This document shows positions 1 to 8,805 of a DNA stretch of 64,000 bases, one piece after another; within the stretch, counting starts at the first letter, position 1, and each line of letters begins with the position of its first letter. Origin of the DNA: an uncultured Coriobacteriaceae bacterium (lineage in GTDB: Bacteria; Actinomycetota; Coriobacteriia; Coriobacteriales; Coriobacteriaceae); contig CALUOP010000004.1 in assembly GCA_944322305.1 (NCBI GenBank), forward strand, positions 62,001 to 126,000. The letters are read 5' to 3'. The notes beneath the pieces are model-generated. The model did no database searches. It had not been told where the DNA came from and saw only the letters and a program-made list of their open reading frames with translations. The position numbers were made by a program, and so were the translations under genes.

Positions 1-1
1 T

Positions 2-1324
2 GGCTTTGAGATGCCGCGCCGCCACATCACCGTGAACCTTGCGCCTGGAGACGTGCGCAAGGTGGGCTCCGGGTTCGACCTGCCCATCGCGGTGGGGGTT
101 CTTGCCGCCACCGGGCAGATTCCCGTGCGCGAGCTGGACGGCGCGCTGTTCGTGGGGGAGCTCGCGCTCGACGGGCGGGTATGCCCGGTGAAAGGCGAGG
201 TGGCCTACCAGCTCTACGCCCGCCGCGAGCGCCTGCGCTTGGTGGAGAGCCGCGAGGCGCACCGCGCGGTGGTCGACGGCGCCGACACCTGCGCGCTTGA
301 GAGCATCGCCCAGCTGAGGGCGGGGTTGTCCGAGGTGGGCGCGACGCGCCTGGAGCCGCCGCGGGGCGCTGTGCGCGCGCCGGGCGACTATCGCGACGTG
401 ATCGGCCAGGAAATGGCCAAGCGCGCCTGCGCCATCGCGGCGGCGGGATCCCACAGCCTGCTCATGGTGGGCAGCCCCGGCTCGGGAAAGTCCATGCTCG
501 CCCAGCGCCTGCCGGGCATCCTGCCGCCGCTGGCGGGCGCACAGAAGGAGGAGGCGCTCGCCATCCACTCTATCGCCGGCGAGCCGCTGGGCGGCCTCAT
601 CGAGGGGGTGCGCCCCTTCAGGTGCCCGCACCACACGGTTTCGCTCGCCGGGTTGATAGGCGGCGGACGTCCCGTGCGCCCCGGCGAGGTGAGCCTCGCG
701 CACAACGGCGTGCTGTTCTTAGACGAGTTGGCCGAGTTCCCGGCTAACGTCCTGCAGACGTTGCGCCAGCCCATGGAGGACGGCGTGGCGCGGGTGGTGC
801 GCGTGGAGGGCGCGTTTGCCTTCCCGGCGCGGTTTCAGCTTGTGGCGGCGAGCAACCCCTGTCCCTGCGGCAACCTCGGAGACCCGGAGCGTCCCTGCAC
901 CTGCTCGGCTGCGCGCGTCGAGCGGTACCAAGAGAAGCTCGGCGGGCCCGTTGCCGACCGCATCGACATGGCGCTCACCATACGCAGGCCCGATCCAGAG
1001 GAGATCGTGCTTGGCGTGGAGGGGCTTACCTCGGAGGATATGCGCGCGATGGTGACGCGCTCGCGCGCCTTCGCGGCGTGGCGCGCCGCCAAGGCCGACG
1101 AGCGGACCCGCGTTAACTGCGTGAACAAGCGCGACGACCGCCCCGTCATGCCGGCCGAGGCCGAGGAGGCGCTGCTCGCCCTGGCGCGGAGCGCCCACCT
1201 CACGGGTCGCGGCATCACGCGGCTTGCGCGCATCGCGCGCACGATAGCCGACATGGCGGAGTCCGAGCACATCTTGCCCGGACACATCCGCGAGGCGGCC
1301 GCCTACCGCGGGAACCGGGCGTGA
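2..1324 (+). CDS. comM: ComM/YifB-family Mg-chelatase-like AAA+ ATPase, 5' end missing
   Basis: The reading frame is open from the first bases of the window (GFEMPRR...ITVNLAP), which is an internal segment of the family, so the true start lies upstream. Visible parts are the end of the Lon-like N-terminal domain, a Walker A motif VGSPGSGKS near bases 467-493, a Walker B VLFLDEL near 709-729, and the C-terminal Mg-chelatase region with a Cys-rich NPCPCGNLGD segment. Family members are hexameric helicase-like motors that help branch migration during integration of transformed DNA. dprA follows 9 bases downstream, fitting a natural-transformation or DNA-processing role. That role is family knowledge; competence itself is not shown here. 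Confidence 0.93.
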   Translation, partial: GFEMPRRHITVNLAPGDVRKVGSGFDLPIAVGVLAATGQIPVRELDGALFVGELALDGRVCPVKGEVAYQLYARRERLRLVESREAHRAVVDGADTCALESIAQLRAGLSEVGATRLEPPRGAVRAPGDYRDVIGQEMAKRACAIAAAGSHSLLMVGSPGSGKSMLAQRLPGILPPLAGAQKEEALAIHSIAGEPLGGLIEGVRPFRCPHHTVSLAGLIGGGRPVRPGEVSLAHNGVLFLDELAEFPANVLQTLRQPMEDGVARVVRVEGAFAFPARFQLVAASNPCPCGNLGDPERPCTCSAARVERYQEKLGGPVADRIDMALTIRRPDPEEIVLGVEGLTSEDMRAMVTRSRAFAAWRAAKADERTRVNCVNKRDDRPVMPAEAEEALLALARSAHLTGRGITRLARIARTIADMAESEHILPGHIREAAAYRGNRA

Positions 1325-1333
1325 GGAGGGGCC

Positions 1334-2278
1334 ATGCGCGTTACCTACGGAAGCTACGAGGGATGTCGGCGTTTCGAGCTCGCCCCCGGGGACCGGGCGT
1401 GGCCCTCTGCCCTCGACGAGCTGGATGACCCGCCCCGGCGCCTGTACGGCTACGGCAACCCCGAGGCGCTGTCCCTGCCGTCTATCGCCATCATCGGAGC
1501 ACGGCGCGCCACCCCCTACGGGCTTGCGGTGTCCGCGCTGGCGGCGAGGATCGCTGTGGAGTCGGGCGTGGCGGTGGTGTCGGGAGGCGCCATTGGATGT
1601 GACCAGGCAGGCGGCCGGGCGACGCTCGAGGCGGGCGGCACGCATGTGGCCGTGCTGGGTTGCGGGGCGGACGTGGTGTACCCGGCGGGTGCGGCCGACA
1701 TGCTGCGCTCGCTTGCCGCCGGCGCGGGCGCGGTGGTGTCCATCTCGCCTTGGGGCGCGCCGCCTGCGCGCTTCACGTTCCCCAAGCGCAACCGCGTCAT
1801 CGCCGCGCTCGCGCAGGCGCTTTTCATCAGCGAGGCGGGTGCGCCGTCGGGGACTTTCTCCACAGCCGAGACCGCGCTCGCCCTCGGCCGGGAGCTCATC
1901 TGCGCCCCGGGCTCCATCCTCTCGCCGCTCTCGCGCGGCACCAACCAGCTCATCGCCGACGGCGCGACCTGCATCGTCGACGAGGCGTCGCTCGAGGTGG
2001 CGATCTCGCGCGTGTTCGGCACGCTGCGCTTCAGCCACGGTCCGGCGCCGGGGGTGCCGGGGCTTTCCGGGGCGGAGCGTCGCGTGATGTCGGCGCTCAC
2101 GGCCGCGCCCGAGCGCGTGGAGGCGGTGGCGCGCCTGCTCGACGCGTCGGTTATCCGCGCGCTCGAGGTGCTGGGGAGCCTCGAGGGCGAAGGGCTCGTG
2201 TGCCGTCTTCCTGACGGGGCGTACGCGCCTACGGTGCGCGCGTTGCAAAGCGCAACGTCGTTCGGGCACAATAGGTAG
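1334..2278 (+). CDS. dprA: DNA-processing protein DprA
   Basis: DprA binds incoming single-stranded DNA and loads RecA. The 314-residue protein shows the Rossmann-like DprA core: GARRATPYG, VVSGGAIGCDQ, VAVLGCGADVVYP and FPKRNRVIAALAQA. A C-terminal winged-helix-like tail follows from about residue 250 (RRVMSALTAAPERVEAVARL). The usual SEYPPG loop reads SISPWGAPP, a mild variant. The start ATG is preceded by GAGGAGGGGCC just after the comM stop, implying co-transcription. In many Firmicutes topA separates dprA from trmFO; here trmFO follows directly, so topA is elsewhere or absent from this locus. Confidence 0.95.
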   Translation: MRVTYGSYEGCRRFELAPGDRAWPSALDELDDPPRRLYGYGNPEALSLPSIAIIGARRATPYGLAVSALAARIAVESGVAVVSGGAIGCDQAGGRATLEAGGTHVAVLGCGADVVYPAGAADMLRSLAAGAGAVVSISPWGAPPARFTFPKRNRVIAALAQALFISEAGAPSGTFSTAETALALGRELICAPGSILSPLSRGTNQLIADGATCIVDEASLEVAISRVFGTLRFSHGPAPGVPGLSGAERRVMSALTAAPERVEAVARLLDASVIRALEVLGSLEGEGLVCRLPDGAYAPTVRALQSATSFGHNR

Positions 2279-2308
2279 GTTCAGCAAGCGATCGGGAAGC
2301 GAGGGGCT

Positions 2309-3634
2309 ATGGCCGAGAAGGTAGTGGTGGTGGGCGGCGGGCTCGCCGGTTCGGAGTGCGCGCTCGCGCTCGCGGCGCGCGGGGTACCCGTGCGCCTGGT
2401 AGAGATGCGGCCCGAGAAGAGCTCGCCTGCGCACCATACGGGAAACCTCGCCGAGCTCGTGTGCTCGAACTCCATGAAGTCCACGCGCGAGGACTCGGCC
2501 GCCGGCCTTCTGAAGCGCGAGCTCAAGATGCTCGGCTCGGTCCTCCTCGCGTGCGCGGAGCAGGCCGCGGTACCGGCGGGCGGGGCCCTCGCCGTCGACC
2601 GCGAGAGGTTCTCGCAGCTGGTGGAGGAGCGCGTGGCGGCCGCCGACAACATCGAGGTCGTGCGCGCCGAGGCGTCCGAGATCCCCTCCGGCCGCGTGGT
2701 TATCGCCGCCGGCCCCCTGTGCTCGCCGTCCTTGGCCGAGAAGATCCACGAGCTCGTGGGCGGCGAGGCGCTGTCGTTTTTCGACGCGGCCGCGCCCATC
2801 GTCGACGCCTCCACGATCGACCGCTCGGTGCTCTTCTGCCAGTCGCGCTACGGCGAGGCGGGGGAGGGCGACTACCTGAACGCGCCCTTCACGCGCGAGG
2901 AGTACGACGCCTTCATCGACGCGCTCGTGGGCGCGGAGCGCGTGGTGCTCAAGGACTTCGAGCGCCGCGAGCTCTTCCAAGCCTGCCAGCCGGCCGAGGA
3001 GGTGGCGCGCACAGGGCACGACGCGCTGCGGTTCGGCGCCATGAAGCCGGTTGGCCTCACCGACCCGCGCAGCGGCAAGCGCCCCTGGGCCGCCTTGCAG
3101 CTGCGCGCCGAGAACGCCGAGCGCACGGCCTACAACCTCGTGGGCTTCCAAACCAACCTGACCTTCGGCGAGCAGCGTCGGGTGTTTCGCATGGTCCCGG
3201 GCCTGGAGAACGCCGAGTTCTTCCGCTACGGCGTCATGCACCGCAACACCTTCGTCGACAGCCCGCACGTGCTCGACCGCACCTTCAAGGTGCCCGGCAC
3301 CACGGTGCGCCTCGCCGGTCAGATCACCGGCACGGAGGGCTACGTCGAGGCGATCGCGTCAGGTCTGCTCGCCGCGCTCAACACCTACGCCGAGATCTGC
3401 GGCGCGCCTGCCGTGGAGCTTCCGCGCACCACGGCCTTCGGCGCGCTGGTCGCCTATGCCACCGACCCGGCCACCGAGGGCTACCAGCCCATGCACGTGA
3501 ACTTCGGCCTCGTGCCGCCGCTCGAGGACGGCCGGCGCCGCAAGAAGCGCGAGCGCTACGCTGCCTACGCGGCCCGTGCGCAGGCCGACCTCGCCGCCTA
3601 CCTCGCAACGCGCCCGGACCTGCGGATTGGGTAG
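2309..3634 (+). CDS. trmFO: Methylenetetrahydrofolate-tRNA-(uracil-54-C5)-methyltransferase TrmFO
   Basis: This folate- and FAD-dependent enzyme makes ribothymidine at position 54 of tRNA, instead of the SAM-dependent TrmA. At 441 residues it is full length. It opens with an FAD-binding GGGLAGSECALALAARG dinucleotide fold. The family signatures VEMRPEKSSPAHHTGNLAEL, LVCSNSMKS and GFQTNLTFGEQRRVF, and the terminal GLVPPLEDGRRRKKRERYAAYA segment, are all present. The start ATG has GAAGCGAGGGGCT upstream. It sits between dprA and a Xer recombinase gene, the order known from Firmicutes and deep Actinobacteria. Confidence 0.96.
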   Translation: MAEKVVVVGGGLAGSECALALAARGVPVRLVEMRPEKSSPAHHTGNLAELVCSNSMKSTREDSAAGLLKRELKMLGSVLLACAEQAAVPAGGALAVDRERFSQLVEERVAAADNIEVVRAEASEIPSGRVVIAAGPLCSPSLAEKIHELVGGEALSFFDAAAPIVDASTIDRSVLFCQSRYGEAGEGDYLNAPFTREEYDAFIDALVGAERVVLKDFERRELFQACQPAEEVARTGHDALRFGAMKPVGLTDPRSGKRPWAALQLRAENAERTAYNLVGFQTNLTFGEQRRVFRMVPGLENAEFFRYGVMHRNTFVDSPHVLDRTFKVPGTTVRLAGQITGTEGYVEAIASGLLAALNTYAEICGAPAVELPRTTAFGALVAYATDPATEGYQPMHVNFGLVPPLEDGRRRKKRERYAAYAARAQADLAAYLATRPDLRIG

Positions 3635-3638
3635 CGCC

Positions 3639-4652
3639 GTGGAGGGTGAGACGAAAAGGGAAGCCCTCGCTGCGCATGGTTCTGCCGGCGCGGCCGAGAG
3701 CGTGCGCGCGGGACGGGACCTCACGGCCGGGCAGGACCGCTTCGAGGGGTGCATCGCCGACTTCACGGGCGCCCTGAGCGGTGTGATGGGCTACTCGCCC
3801 GAGACGGTCCGCGCCTACGCCGAGCACCTGGCGGCTTTTGCGCGCTGGGTGCGGCGCGCGGGCGCCGACCCGTTCGCGCTTGCCCCGCGCGACTTCAGGC
3901 GCTACCTCGGCGAGATGCGCGCCGCGCGCTACGCGCCCAAGACCGTGCAGGCGCACCTCTCATCCATCCGCTCCCTTTACCGCTGGATGGCGTCGGAGGG
4001 CATCATCGAAGCCGACGCCTCCTCCACGGTGGCGAGCCCCAAGCTGCCGCGGGGCCTTCCGCGCACGCTTGCGGCAGACGAGCTCGCCCGGCTCTTCTCG
4101 GCACCGGACACCTCAACGCCCGACGGCCTGCGCGACCAAGCCATGCTCGAGGTGCTCTACGCCACCGGCGCGCGCATCTCGGAGGCGGCGGGGCTCACCT
4201 TGGCAAGCGTTGACGCGGCGCAGGGCACGGTGCGCCTGTTCGGCAAGGGATCCAAGGAGCGCATCGTGCCGGTGCACGAGACGGCCCTGCGCGCTTTGAG
4301 CGCCTACCTCAAGCGCGGTCGTCCCGAGCTGCTCGCCCGTCGGAAGCGCCGCGCCGCAGGCCCTGCCGAGACCCCGGCGCTGTTCATCTCCCGCCGCGGC
4401 GCCCCCATGAGCGCCGACGCCCTGCGCCAGCGCTTCGGCCGCCTGGTGCGCGCAGCCGGCCTTCCCGCCGACGTGACGCCGCACGTGATGCGCCACACCT
4501 TCGCCACCGACCTGCTCGCCGGCGGCGCCGACCTGCGCTCGGTCCAGGAGCTTCTCGGCCACAGCCAGCTCGCCACCACGCAGATCTACACCCACCTCAC
4601 CCCCGAGCGCCTCAAAGACGCCCTGCACCAAGCCCATCCGCGCGGGGAATGA
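3639..4652 (+). CDS. xerC: Tyrosine recombinase, XerC/XerD type
   Basis: Site-specific recombinase that likely resolves chromosome dimers at dif. The N-terminal SAM-like core-binding domain (about residues 35-120) precedes the catalytic domain. All active-site residues are seen: Arg in ATGARISEAAG, Lys in LFGKGSKER, His-x-x-Arg in HVMRHTFATD, His in LLGHSQLATT and nucleophile Tyr in QIYTHLTPE. The GTG at 3639 lies five bases after the trmFO stop and was chosen because upstream starts would overlap trmFO deeply. It gives 337 residues, about 35 more than typical Xer proteins, so a later start is possible. Its place after trmFO favours XerC, but XerC and XerD cannot be separated by eye. Confidence 0.9.
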   Translation: MEGETKREALAAHGSAGAAESVRAGRDLTAGQDRFEGCIADFTGALSGVMGYSPETVRAYAEHLAAFARWVRRAGADPFALAPRDFRRYLGEMRAARYAPKTVQAHLSSIRSLYRWMASEGIIEADASSTVASPKLPRGLPRTLAADELARLFSAPDTSTPDGLRDQAMLEVLYATGARISEAAGLTLASVDAAQGTVRLFGKGSKERIVPVHETALRALSAYLKRGRPELLARRKRRAAGPAETPALFISRRGAPMSADALRQRFGRLVRAAGLPADVTPHVMRHTFATDLLAGGADLRSVQELLGHSQLATTQIYTHLTPERLKDALHQAHPRGE

Positions 4653-4706
4653 GCGGCCGCGCAGCTCGCTCACGTGCAGAGGATGTGGGCGCGTTGCGTT
4701 TGGGTG

Positions 4707-4735
4707 TTGGAATCCCGGCGCCGAGCTGCTATTAT
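4707..4735 (+). promoter_or_regulatory. Sigma-70-type promoter of rpsB-tsf
   Basis: TTGGAA (4707-4712) and TATTAT (4730-4735) are separated by 17 bases. The predicted start near 4742 leaves an rpsB leader of about 125 nt. The leader contains a short CCCTGG/CCAGGG hairpin near 4800-4815. S2 leaders are sites of autoregulation in other bacteria, but no known leader motif can be assigned by eye. Confidence 0.75.
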
Positions 4736-4866
4736 GCCTTAGGTTGCCGCCAGGCAGCCGTATCTATCACACACGCGCGGCTACTTGCTCCCCTGTGGTG
4801 CCCTGGGATCCAGGGTGGGGGTGCGGGGCTGAAACCGCGCGGAGGCCAAACCAAACGGAGGTTCAC

Positions 4867-5622
4867 ATGGCTACCAAGATCAATCTGCGCACGCTCCTCG
4901 AGGCCGGGTGCCACTTCGGCCACCAGACCCGTCGCTGGAACCCGAAGATGAAGCCCTACATCTTCGGCGAGCGCAACGGCGTCTACATCCTCGACCTCAA
5001 GCAGACCGTGCTCGAGGCTGACAAGGCCTACACCTTCCTGCGCAACACCGCCGCGCAGGGCGGCACCGTGCTGTTCGTCGGCACCAAGAAGCAGGCCCAG
5101 GAGGTCGTTGCCTCCGCGGCCGAGCGCTGCAACATGCCCTACATCAACCAGCGCTGGCTCGGCGGCATGCTCACCAACTTCGTGACGATCCGCTCCCGCA
5201 TGAACCGCATGGAGGAGCTGGAGAACATGGTGGAGAACGGCACCATGGCGACCCTGCCCAAGAAGGAGCAGGCCGTGCTCGGCAAGGAGCTCGAGAAGCT
5301 TCAGAAGAACCTCGGCGGCGCCCGCACCATGAAGGCCGTGCCCCAGGCTCTGTTCGTCATCGACACCAAGCGCGAGGAGATCGCCATCAAGGAGGCCCAG
5401 CGCCTGCACATCCCGGTGGTGGCCCTGCTCGACACCAACTCCGATCCCGACGAGGTCGAGTACGGCATCCCGAGCAACGACGACGCCATCTCCGCGATCT
5501 CGCTCATGACCAACCTCGTGGCTGACGCGATTCTGGCCGGCTCGGGCAAGGAGCAGATCTCCGAGGCCGAGATGGCCGGCGAGGCTCCCGCCGAGGAGGC
5601 CGCCGCTCCGGCTGCCGAGTAG
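4867..5622 (+). CDS. rpsB: 30S ribosomal protein S2
   Basis: S2 bridges the head and body of the 30S subunit. The 251-residue protein has the conserved opening INLRTLLEAGCHFGHQTRRW, the QRWLGGMLTNF motif and the LHIPVVALLDTNSDPD segment of the family. The ATG at 4867 follows ACGGAGG with ideal spacing; earlier in-frame ATGs are in the leader and lack a ribosome-binding site. The C-terminus ends in an Ala/Glu/Pro-rich tail, as in other actinobacterial S2. It is followed by tsf, the near-universal partner. Confidence 0.98.
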   Translation: MATKINLRTLLEAGCHFGHQTRRWNPKMKPYIFGERNGVYILDLKQTVLEADKAYTFLRNTAAQGGTVLFVGTKKQAQEVVASAAERCNMPYINQRWLGGMLTNFVTIRSRMNRMEELENMVENGTMATLPKKEQAVLGKELEKLQKNLGGARTMKAVPQALFVIDTKREEIAIKEAQRLHIPVVALLDTNSDPDEVEYGIPSNDDAISAISLMTNLVADAILAGSGKEQISEAEMAGEAPAEEAAAPAAE

Positions 5623-5634
5623 CAACGCACCTTT

Positions 5635-5668
5635 GCGGCGGCAGCGCGCCTGCCGCCGCCCACTTTTT
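5635..5668 (+). terminator. Stem-loop with T-tract between rpsB and tsf (attenuator)
   Basis: GCGGCGGCAG (5635-5644) pairs perfectly with CTGCCGCCGC (5650-5659) around a five-base loop and is followed by CCACTTTTT. It has terminator form but lies between two genes normally co-transcribed. It probably gives partial termination so that S2 and EF-Ts levels differ. Confidence 0.75.
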
Positions 5669-5698
5669 AGGTTTACCCTTCGCGAGAAAGGAACGCAC

Positions 5699-6577
5699 AT
5701 GGCAAACATCACCGCCGCGCTCGTCAAGCAGCTTCGCGAGATGACCGACTCGCCCATGATGGAGTGCAAGAAGGCGCTCGTCGAGGCCGAGGGCGACATC
5801 GAGAAGGCCGTCGACGTCCTGCGCACCCGCGGCCTTGCCGCCGCCGCCAAGAAGGCCGGCCGCGAGACCAACGAGGGCACCATCGGTGCCTTCATCTCCG
5901 AGGACAAGAAGTCCGGCGCCCTTATCGAGGTCAACTGCGAGACCGACTTCGTGGGCACCAACGCCAAGTTCACCGGCTTCGCCCGCGAGCTTGCCCAGGT
6001 CGTCGTCGACAACAAGCCGGCCGACCTCGAGGCTCTCATGGCCTGCCCGATGGGTCAGGACACCGTTGACGGCGAGCTCAAGGAGCGCATCCACACCTTC
6101 GGCGAGAACATGAAGATCGCCCGCTTCGCTCAGCGCACCGTTGAGAACGGCGCTCTGGACTCCTACGTCCACCTGGGCGGCAAGATCGGCGTCCTCGTCG
6201 AGTTCTCCTTCGAGAAGCCCGAGACCGCCGATGCCGAGGCCTTCAAGACCTTCGCGCACGACGTTGCCATGCAGGTTGCGGCCACCGCGCCGATCTGCGC
6301 CCGTCGCGAGAACGTGCCGGCCGAGACCGTTGAGCACGAGCTTGCCATCTACAAGCAGCAGGCTGCCGACTCCGGCAAGCCCGAGAACATCCAGGAGAAG
6401 ATGGCTCAGGGCCGCCTGGAGAAGTTCTTCAAGAGCTTCGTGCTCACCGAGCAGGAGTTCATCAAGGACAGCTCGCTGACCATCTCCAAGTACGCTGAGA
6501 AGGTCTCCAAGGAGCTTGGCGACACCGTGACCGTGGTGGGCTTCGACCGCCTGGTGCTGGGCGACGACGCCGAGTAA
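5699..6577 (+). CDS. tsf: Elongation factor Ts
   Basis: EF-Ts is the nucleotide exchange factor for EF-Tu. The 292-residue protein has the UBA-like N-terminus with VKQLREMTDSPMMECKKAL, the EVNCETDFVG motif of the core domain and a C-terminal KFFKSFVLTEQ segment. The ATG at 5699 is preceded by GAGAAAGGA with good spacing. A strong terminator follows, so rpsB-tsf forms a closed unit separate from pyrH. Confidence 0.98.
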   Translation: MANITAALVKQLREMTDSPMMECKKALVEAEGDIEKAVDVLRTRGLAAAAKKAGRETNEGTIGAFISEDKKSGALIEVNCETDFVGTNAKFTGFARELAQVVVDNKPADLEALMACPMGQDTVDGELKERIHTFGENMKIARFAQRTVENGALDSYVHLGGKIGVLVEFSFEKPETADAEAFKTFAHDVAMQVAATAPICARRENVPAETVEHELAIYKQQAADSGKPENIQEKMAQGRLEKFFKSFVLTEQEFIKDSSLTISKYAEKVSKELGDTVTVVGFDRLVLGDDAE

Positions 6578-6600
6578 GCATCTGCGCTAGCGTTTGCGCC

Positions 6601-6636
6601 GCAGGCTGTGGGTTTCCGCTCACAGCCTGCTTTTTT
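6601..6636 (+). terminator. Rho-independent terminator after tsf
   Basis: GCAGGCTGTG (6601-6610) pairs perfectly with CACAGCCTGC (6621-6630) around a ten-base loop, followed by six Ts. Confidence 0.93.
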
Positions 6637-6665
6637 ATGACGCGCCGCATCGGCGATGATAAAAT
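6637..6665 (+). promoter_or_regulatory. Putative promoter of the pyrH operon
   Basis: ATGACG (6637-6642) and TAAAAT (6660-6665), spacing 17, begin just after the tsf terminator and lie about 30 bases before the pyrH start. The -35 matches consensus at four of six positions. Confidence 0.5.
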
Positions 6666-6695
6666 GGGAAAAGTTTCTGGATAAAGGAGGTTCCC

Positions 6696-7418
6696 GTGTC
6701 CGCGTACCTGTACAAGCGCGTTTTGCTGAAGCTTTCCGGCGAGGCGTTGATGGGGGAGGCCGGCTTCGGCATCGACCCCACCGTGACCGACCGCTTGGCC
6801 CGTCAGATCAAGGCCCTGCACGACGACGGGGTCGAGGTCGGCGTCGTGGTGGGCGGCGGCAACATCTTCCGCGGCCTCGCGGGTTCGGCCAGGGGCATGG
6901 ATCGCAGCCAGGCCGACTACATGGGCATGCTCGCCACGGTGATGAACGCGCTGGCGCTGCAGGACGCCATCGAGCACGAGGGCTGCCCCTGTCGGGTGAT
7001 GAGCGCCATCCACATGGACGAGGTCTGCGAGCCCTACATCCGCCGTCGCGCCATTCACCACCTGGAGAAGGGCTCCGTGGTCATCTTCGCGGCCGGCTCG
7101 GGCAACCCCTACTTCACCACCGACACCGCCGCGGCGCTGCGCGCCTGCGAGATCAACGCTGAGTGCCTGATGAAGGCCACCAAGGTTGACGGCATCTACG
7201 ACAGCGACCCGGTGAATAACCCCGACGCGGTGCGCTTCGACCGCATCACCTACCATGACGTGCTCGTGCGCAACCTGCACGTGATGGACTCCACGGCTAC
7301 GGCGCTGTGCCAGGACAACGACATGCCGATGATCGTCTTCAACATCGAGGGCGAGGACAATATCCGCAAGGCGCTCTGCGGCGAGCCGGTGGGCACCGTC
7401 GTCGTACGCGAGGACTAA
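6696..7418 (+). CDS. pyrH: UMP kinase
   Basis: Hexameric amino-acid-kinase-fold enzyme converting UMP to UDP. The 240-residue protein shows [15 protein letters not shown] (phosphate-binding), [25 protein letters not shown] and the ATP-site segment [15 protein letters not shown]. The GTG start at 6696 follows AAAGGAGGTTCCC, a near-perfect ribosome-binding site. It heads a run of seven same-strand genes with small gaps, the conserved pyrH-frr-uppS-cdsA-dxr-rseP-ispG order. Confidence 0.98.
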   Translation: MSAYLYKRVLLKLSGEALMGEAGFGIDPTVTDRLARQIKALHDDGVEVGVVVGGGNIFRGLAGSARGMDRSQADYMGMLATVMNALALQDAIEHEGCPCRVMSAIHMDEVCEPYIRRRAIHHLEKGSVVIFAAGSGNPYFTTDTAAALRACEINAECLMKATKVDGIYDSDPVNNPDAVRFDRITYHDVLVRNLHVMDSTATALCQDNDMPMIVFNIEGEDNIRKALCGEPVGTVVVRED

Positions 7419-7428
7419 GGGAGGAACC

Positions 7429-7962
7429 ATGCCGGACATCAACGCTCGTATGGACAAGACCATCGACAGCCTCTTGCACCAGTTCTCCAAGGTGCGCACG
7501 GGCCGCGCCAACGCGAGCATTCTCGCAGACATCACCGTCGACTACTACGGCGTTCCCACGCCCATCAACCAGATGGCCGCAGTGAAAGTTCCCGAGGCGC
7601 ACATGCTCGTGGTGGAGCCGTGGGACAAGTCGATCCTGAACGCGGTGGAGAAGGCCATCGCCGCCTCCGACCTGGGGATTACCCCCACCAACGACGGCAC
7701 CTGCATCCGCCTGCCCTTCCCGGCGCCCACCGAGGAGCGCCGCCGCGAGCTGGTGCGCGAGTGCCGCGAGCTCGCTGAGCACGCGCGCGTCTCGATCCGC
7801 AACATCCGCCGCGAGGAGAACGCCAAGATCGAGCGCGACGAGGAGCTCTCCGAGGACGAGGTCCGTCGCGAGCAGGCCAAGGTCCAGAAGGCCACCGACA
7901 CCTACGTGGCCAAGATCGAGAAGCTTCTGAAGGACAAAGAAGCCGAGGTCATGGAGATTTAA
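7429..7962 (+). CDS. frr: Ribosome recycling factor
   Basis: RRF splits post-termination ribosomes together with EF-G. The 177-residue protein matches the usual length near 185. Conserved features are the LHQFSKVRTGRANASIL helix, VDYYGVPTPINQMA in the small domain, LGITPTNDGTCIRLPFP and the long charged three-helix bundle. The start has AGGGAGGAACC ten bases after pyrH. The stop abuts the uppS ATG directly, implying coupled translation. Confidence 0.98.
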   Translation: MPDINARMDKTIDSLLHQFSKVRTGRANASILADITVDYYGVPTPINQMAAVKVPEAHMLVVEPWDKSILNAVEKAIAASDLGITPTNDGTCIRLPFPAPTEERRRELVRECRELAEHARVSIRNIRREENAKIERDEELSEDEVRREQAKVQKATDTYVAKIEKLLKDKEAEVMEI

Positions 7963-8748
7963 ATGCAGGTGGACGAGGATAAGCTCGCGGCCTACTTCGC
8001 CGACGAGCCGTCAGACGCGCCCTTCTCGCACTTGGACCGCACCCGGCTGCCGCGACACGTCTCCATCATCATGGACGGCAACGGCCGCTGGGCGCAGGCC
8101 CAGGGGCTCAGCCGCAGCGAGGGGCACAAAGCGGGCATCGTTGCCCTGCGCGAGATCATCACCGCGAGTGTTCGCTTGGGCATCGACGTCCTGAGCGCTT
8201 ACGCGTTCTCCACCGAGAACTGGAACCGCCCGGCGCACGAGGTGAATGTGCTGATGCACTTGTTCGCCAAGACGTTCATCGACGAGCTGCCGCTGCTCAA
8301 GCGCGAGAACGTGCGCGTGGTGTTTCTCGGTGACATCGAGGCGCTGCCCAAGAAGACGCGCGAGGTCTTTGAGTACGGCGTCGAGGCCTGCAAGGACCAC
8401 ACCGGCATGGTGCTCGCCCTGGCGGTGAACTACGGCGCCCGCGCCGAGCTGACGCGCGCCTGCCGCCTGCTGGCCCAAGACGTCGCCGCCGGGCGCGTCG
8501 ATCCGGCGGCGATAGACGAGCGCGCGATCTCCTCGCGCCTCTACACTGCGGGCCTGCCCGACCCCGAGCTGGTGATTCGCACCTCGGGGGAGCTGCGCCT
8601 GTCTAACTACCTGCTGTGGCAGGTGGCCTACGCTGAGTTTTACGTCACGGACACGTACTGGCCCGATTTCAACCGTTGGGACTACGTCCGCGCGCTGCTC
8701 TCGTTCGAGGGGCGCGACCGCCGTTTCGGCGGCCTTTCCAAGAAGTAA
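7963..8748 (+). CDS. uppS: Isoprenyl (undecaprenyl) diphosphate synthase, cis type
   Basis: It condenses isopentenyl diphosphate in cis onto farnesyl diphosphate to give the C55 lipid carrier for cell-wall synthesis. The 261-residue protein has the catalytic HVSIIMDGNGRWA, the SAYAFSTENWNRP region, and LVIRTSGELRLSNYLLWQ with YAEFYVTDTYWPDF at the C-terminal substrate site. The ATG follows the frr TAA with no gap. An N-terminal extension of about 30 residues precedes the catalytic core. Confidence 0.97.
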   Translation: MQVDEDKLAAYFADEPSDAPFSHLDRTRLPRHVSIIMDGNGRWAQAQGLSRSEGHKAGIVALREIITASVRLGIDVLSAYAFSTENWNRPAHEVNVLMHLFAKTFIDELPLLKRENVRVVFLGDIEALPKKTREVFEYGVEACKDHTGMVLALAVNYGARAELTRACRLLAQDVAAGRVDPAAIDERAISSRLYTAGLPDPELVIRTSGELRLSNYLLWQVAYAEFYVTDTYWPDFNRWDYVRALLSFEGRDRRFGGLSKK

Positions 8749-8753
8749 CCGCC

Positions 8754-8773
8754 GGCCGCCCGCATGGGCGGCC
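8754..8773 (+). promoter_or_regulatory. Perfect hairpin upstream of the cdsA start
   Basis: GGCCGCCC (8754-8761) and GGGCGGCC (8766-8773) form a perfect 8-bp stem with a GCAT loop and no T-tract. It buries the in-frame ATG at 8764 in the loop and stem, which argues for a later cdsA start. It may act as an RNA-processing or translation-control structure in the operon. Confidence 0.6.
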
Positions 8774-8805
8774 TTACCATGCCGAGGATTGTTGTGAGGA
8801 ACCAC

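Noticed and set aside
719-3268. Very long open frame (849 codons) on the minus strand
   Set aside because: It lies antisense to comM, dprA and trmFO, all complete in their own frame. Its Arg/His/Ala-rich translation has no recognisable motif and is a by-product of high GC third positions.
4736-4866. rpsB leader considered as a known riboswitch or S2 leader motif
   Set aside because: Only a short hairpin is visible and no conserved motif could be matched by eye, so only the promoter was annotated.
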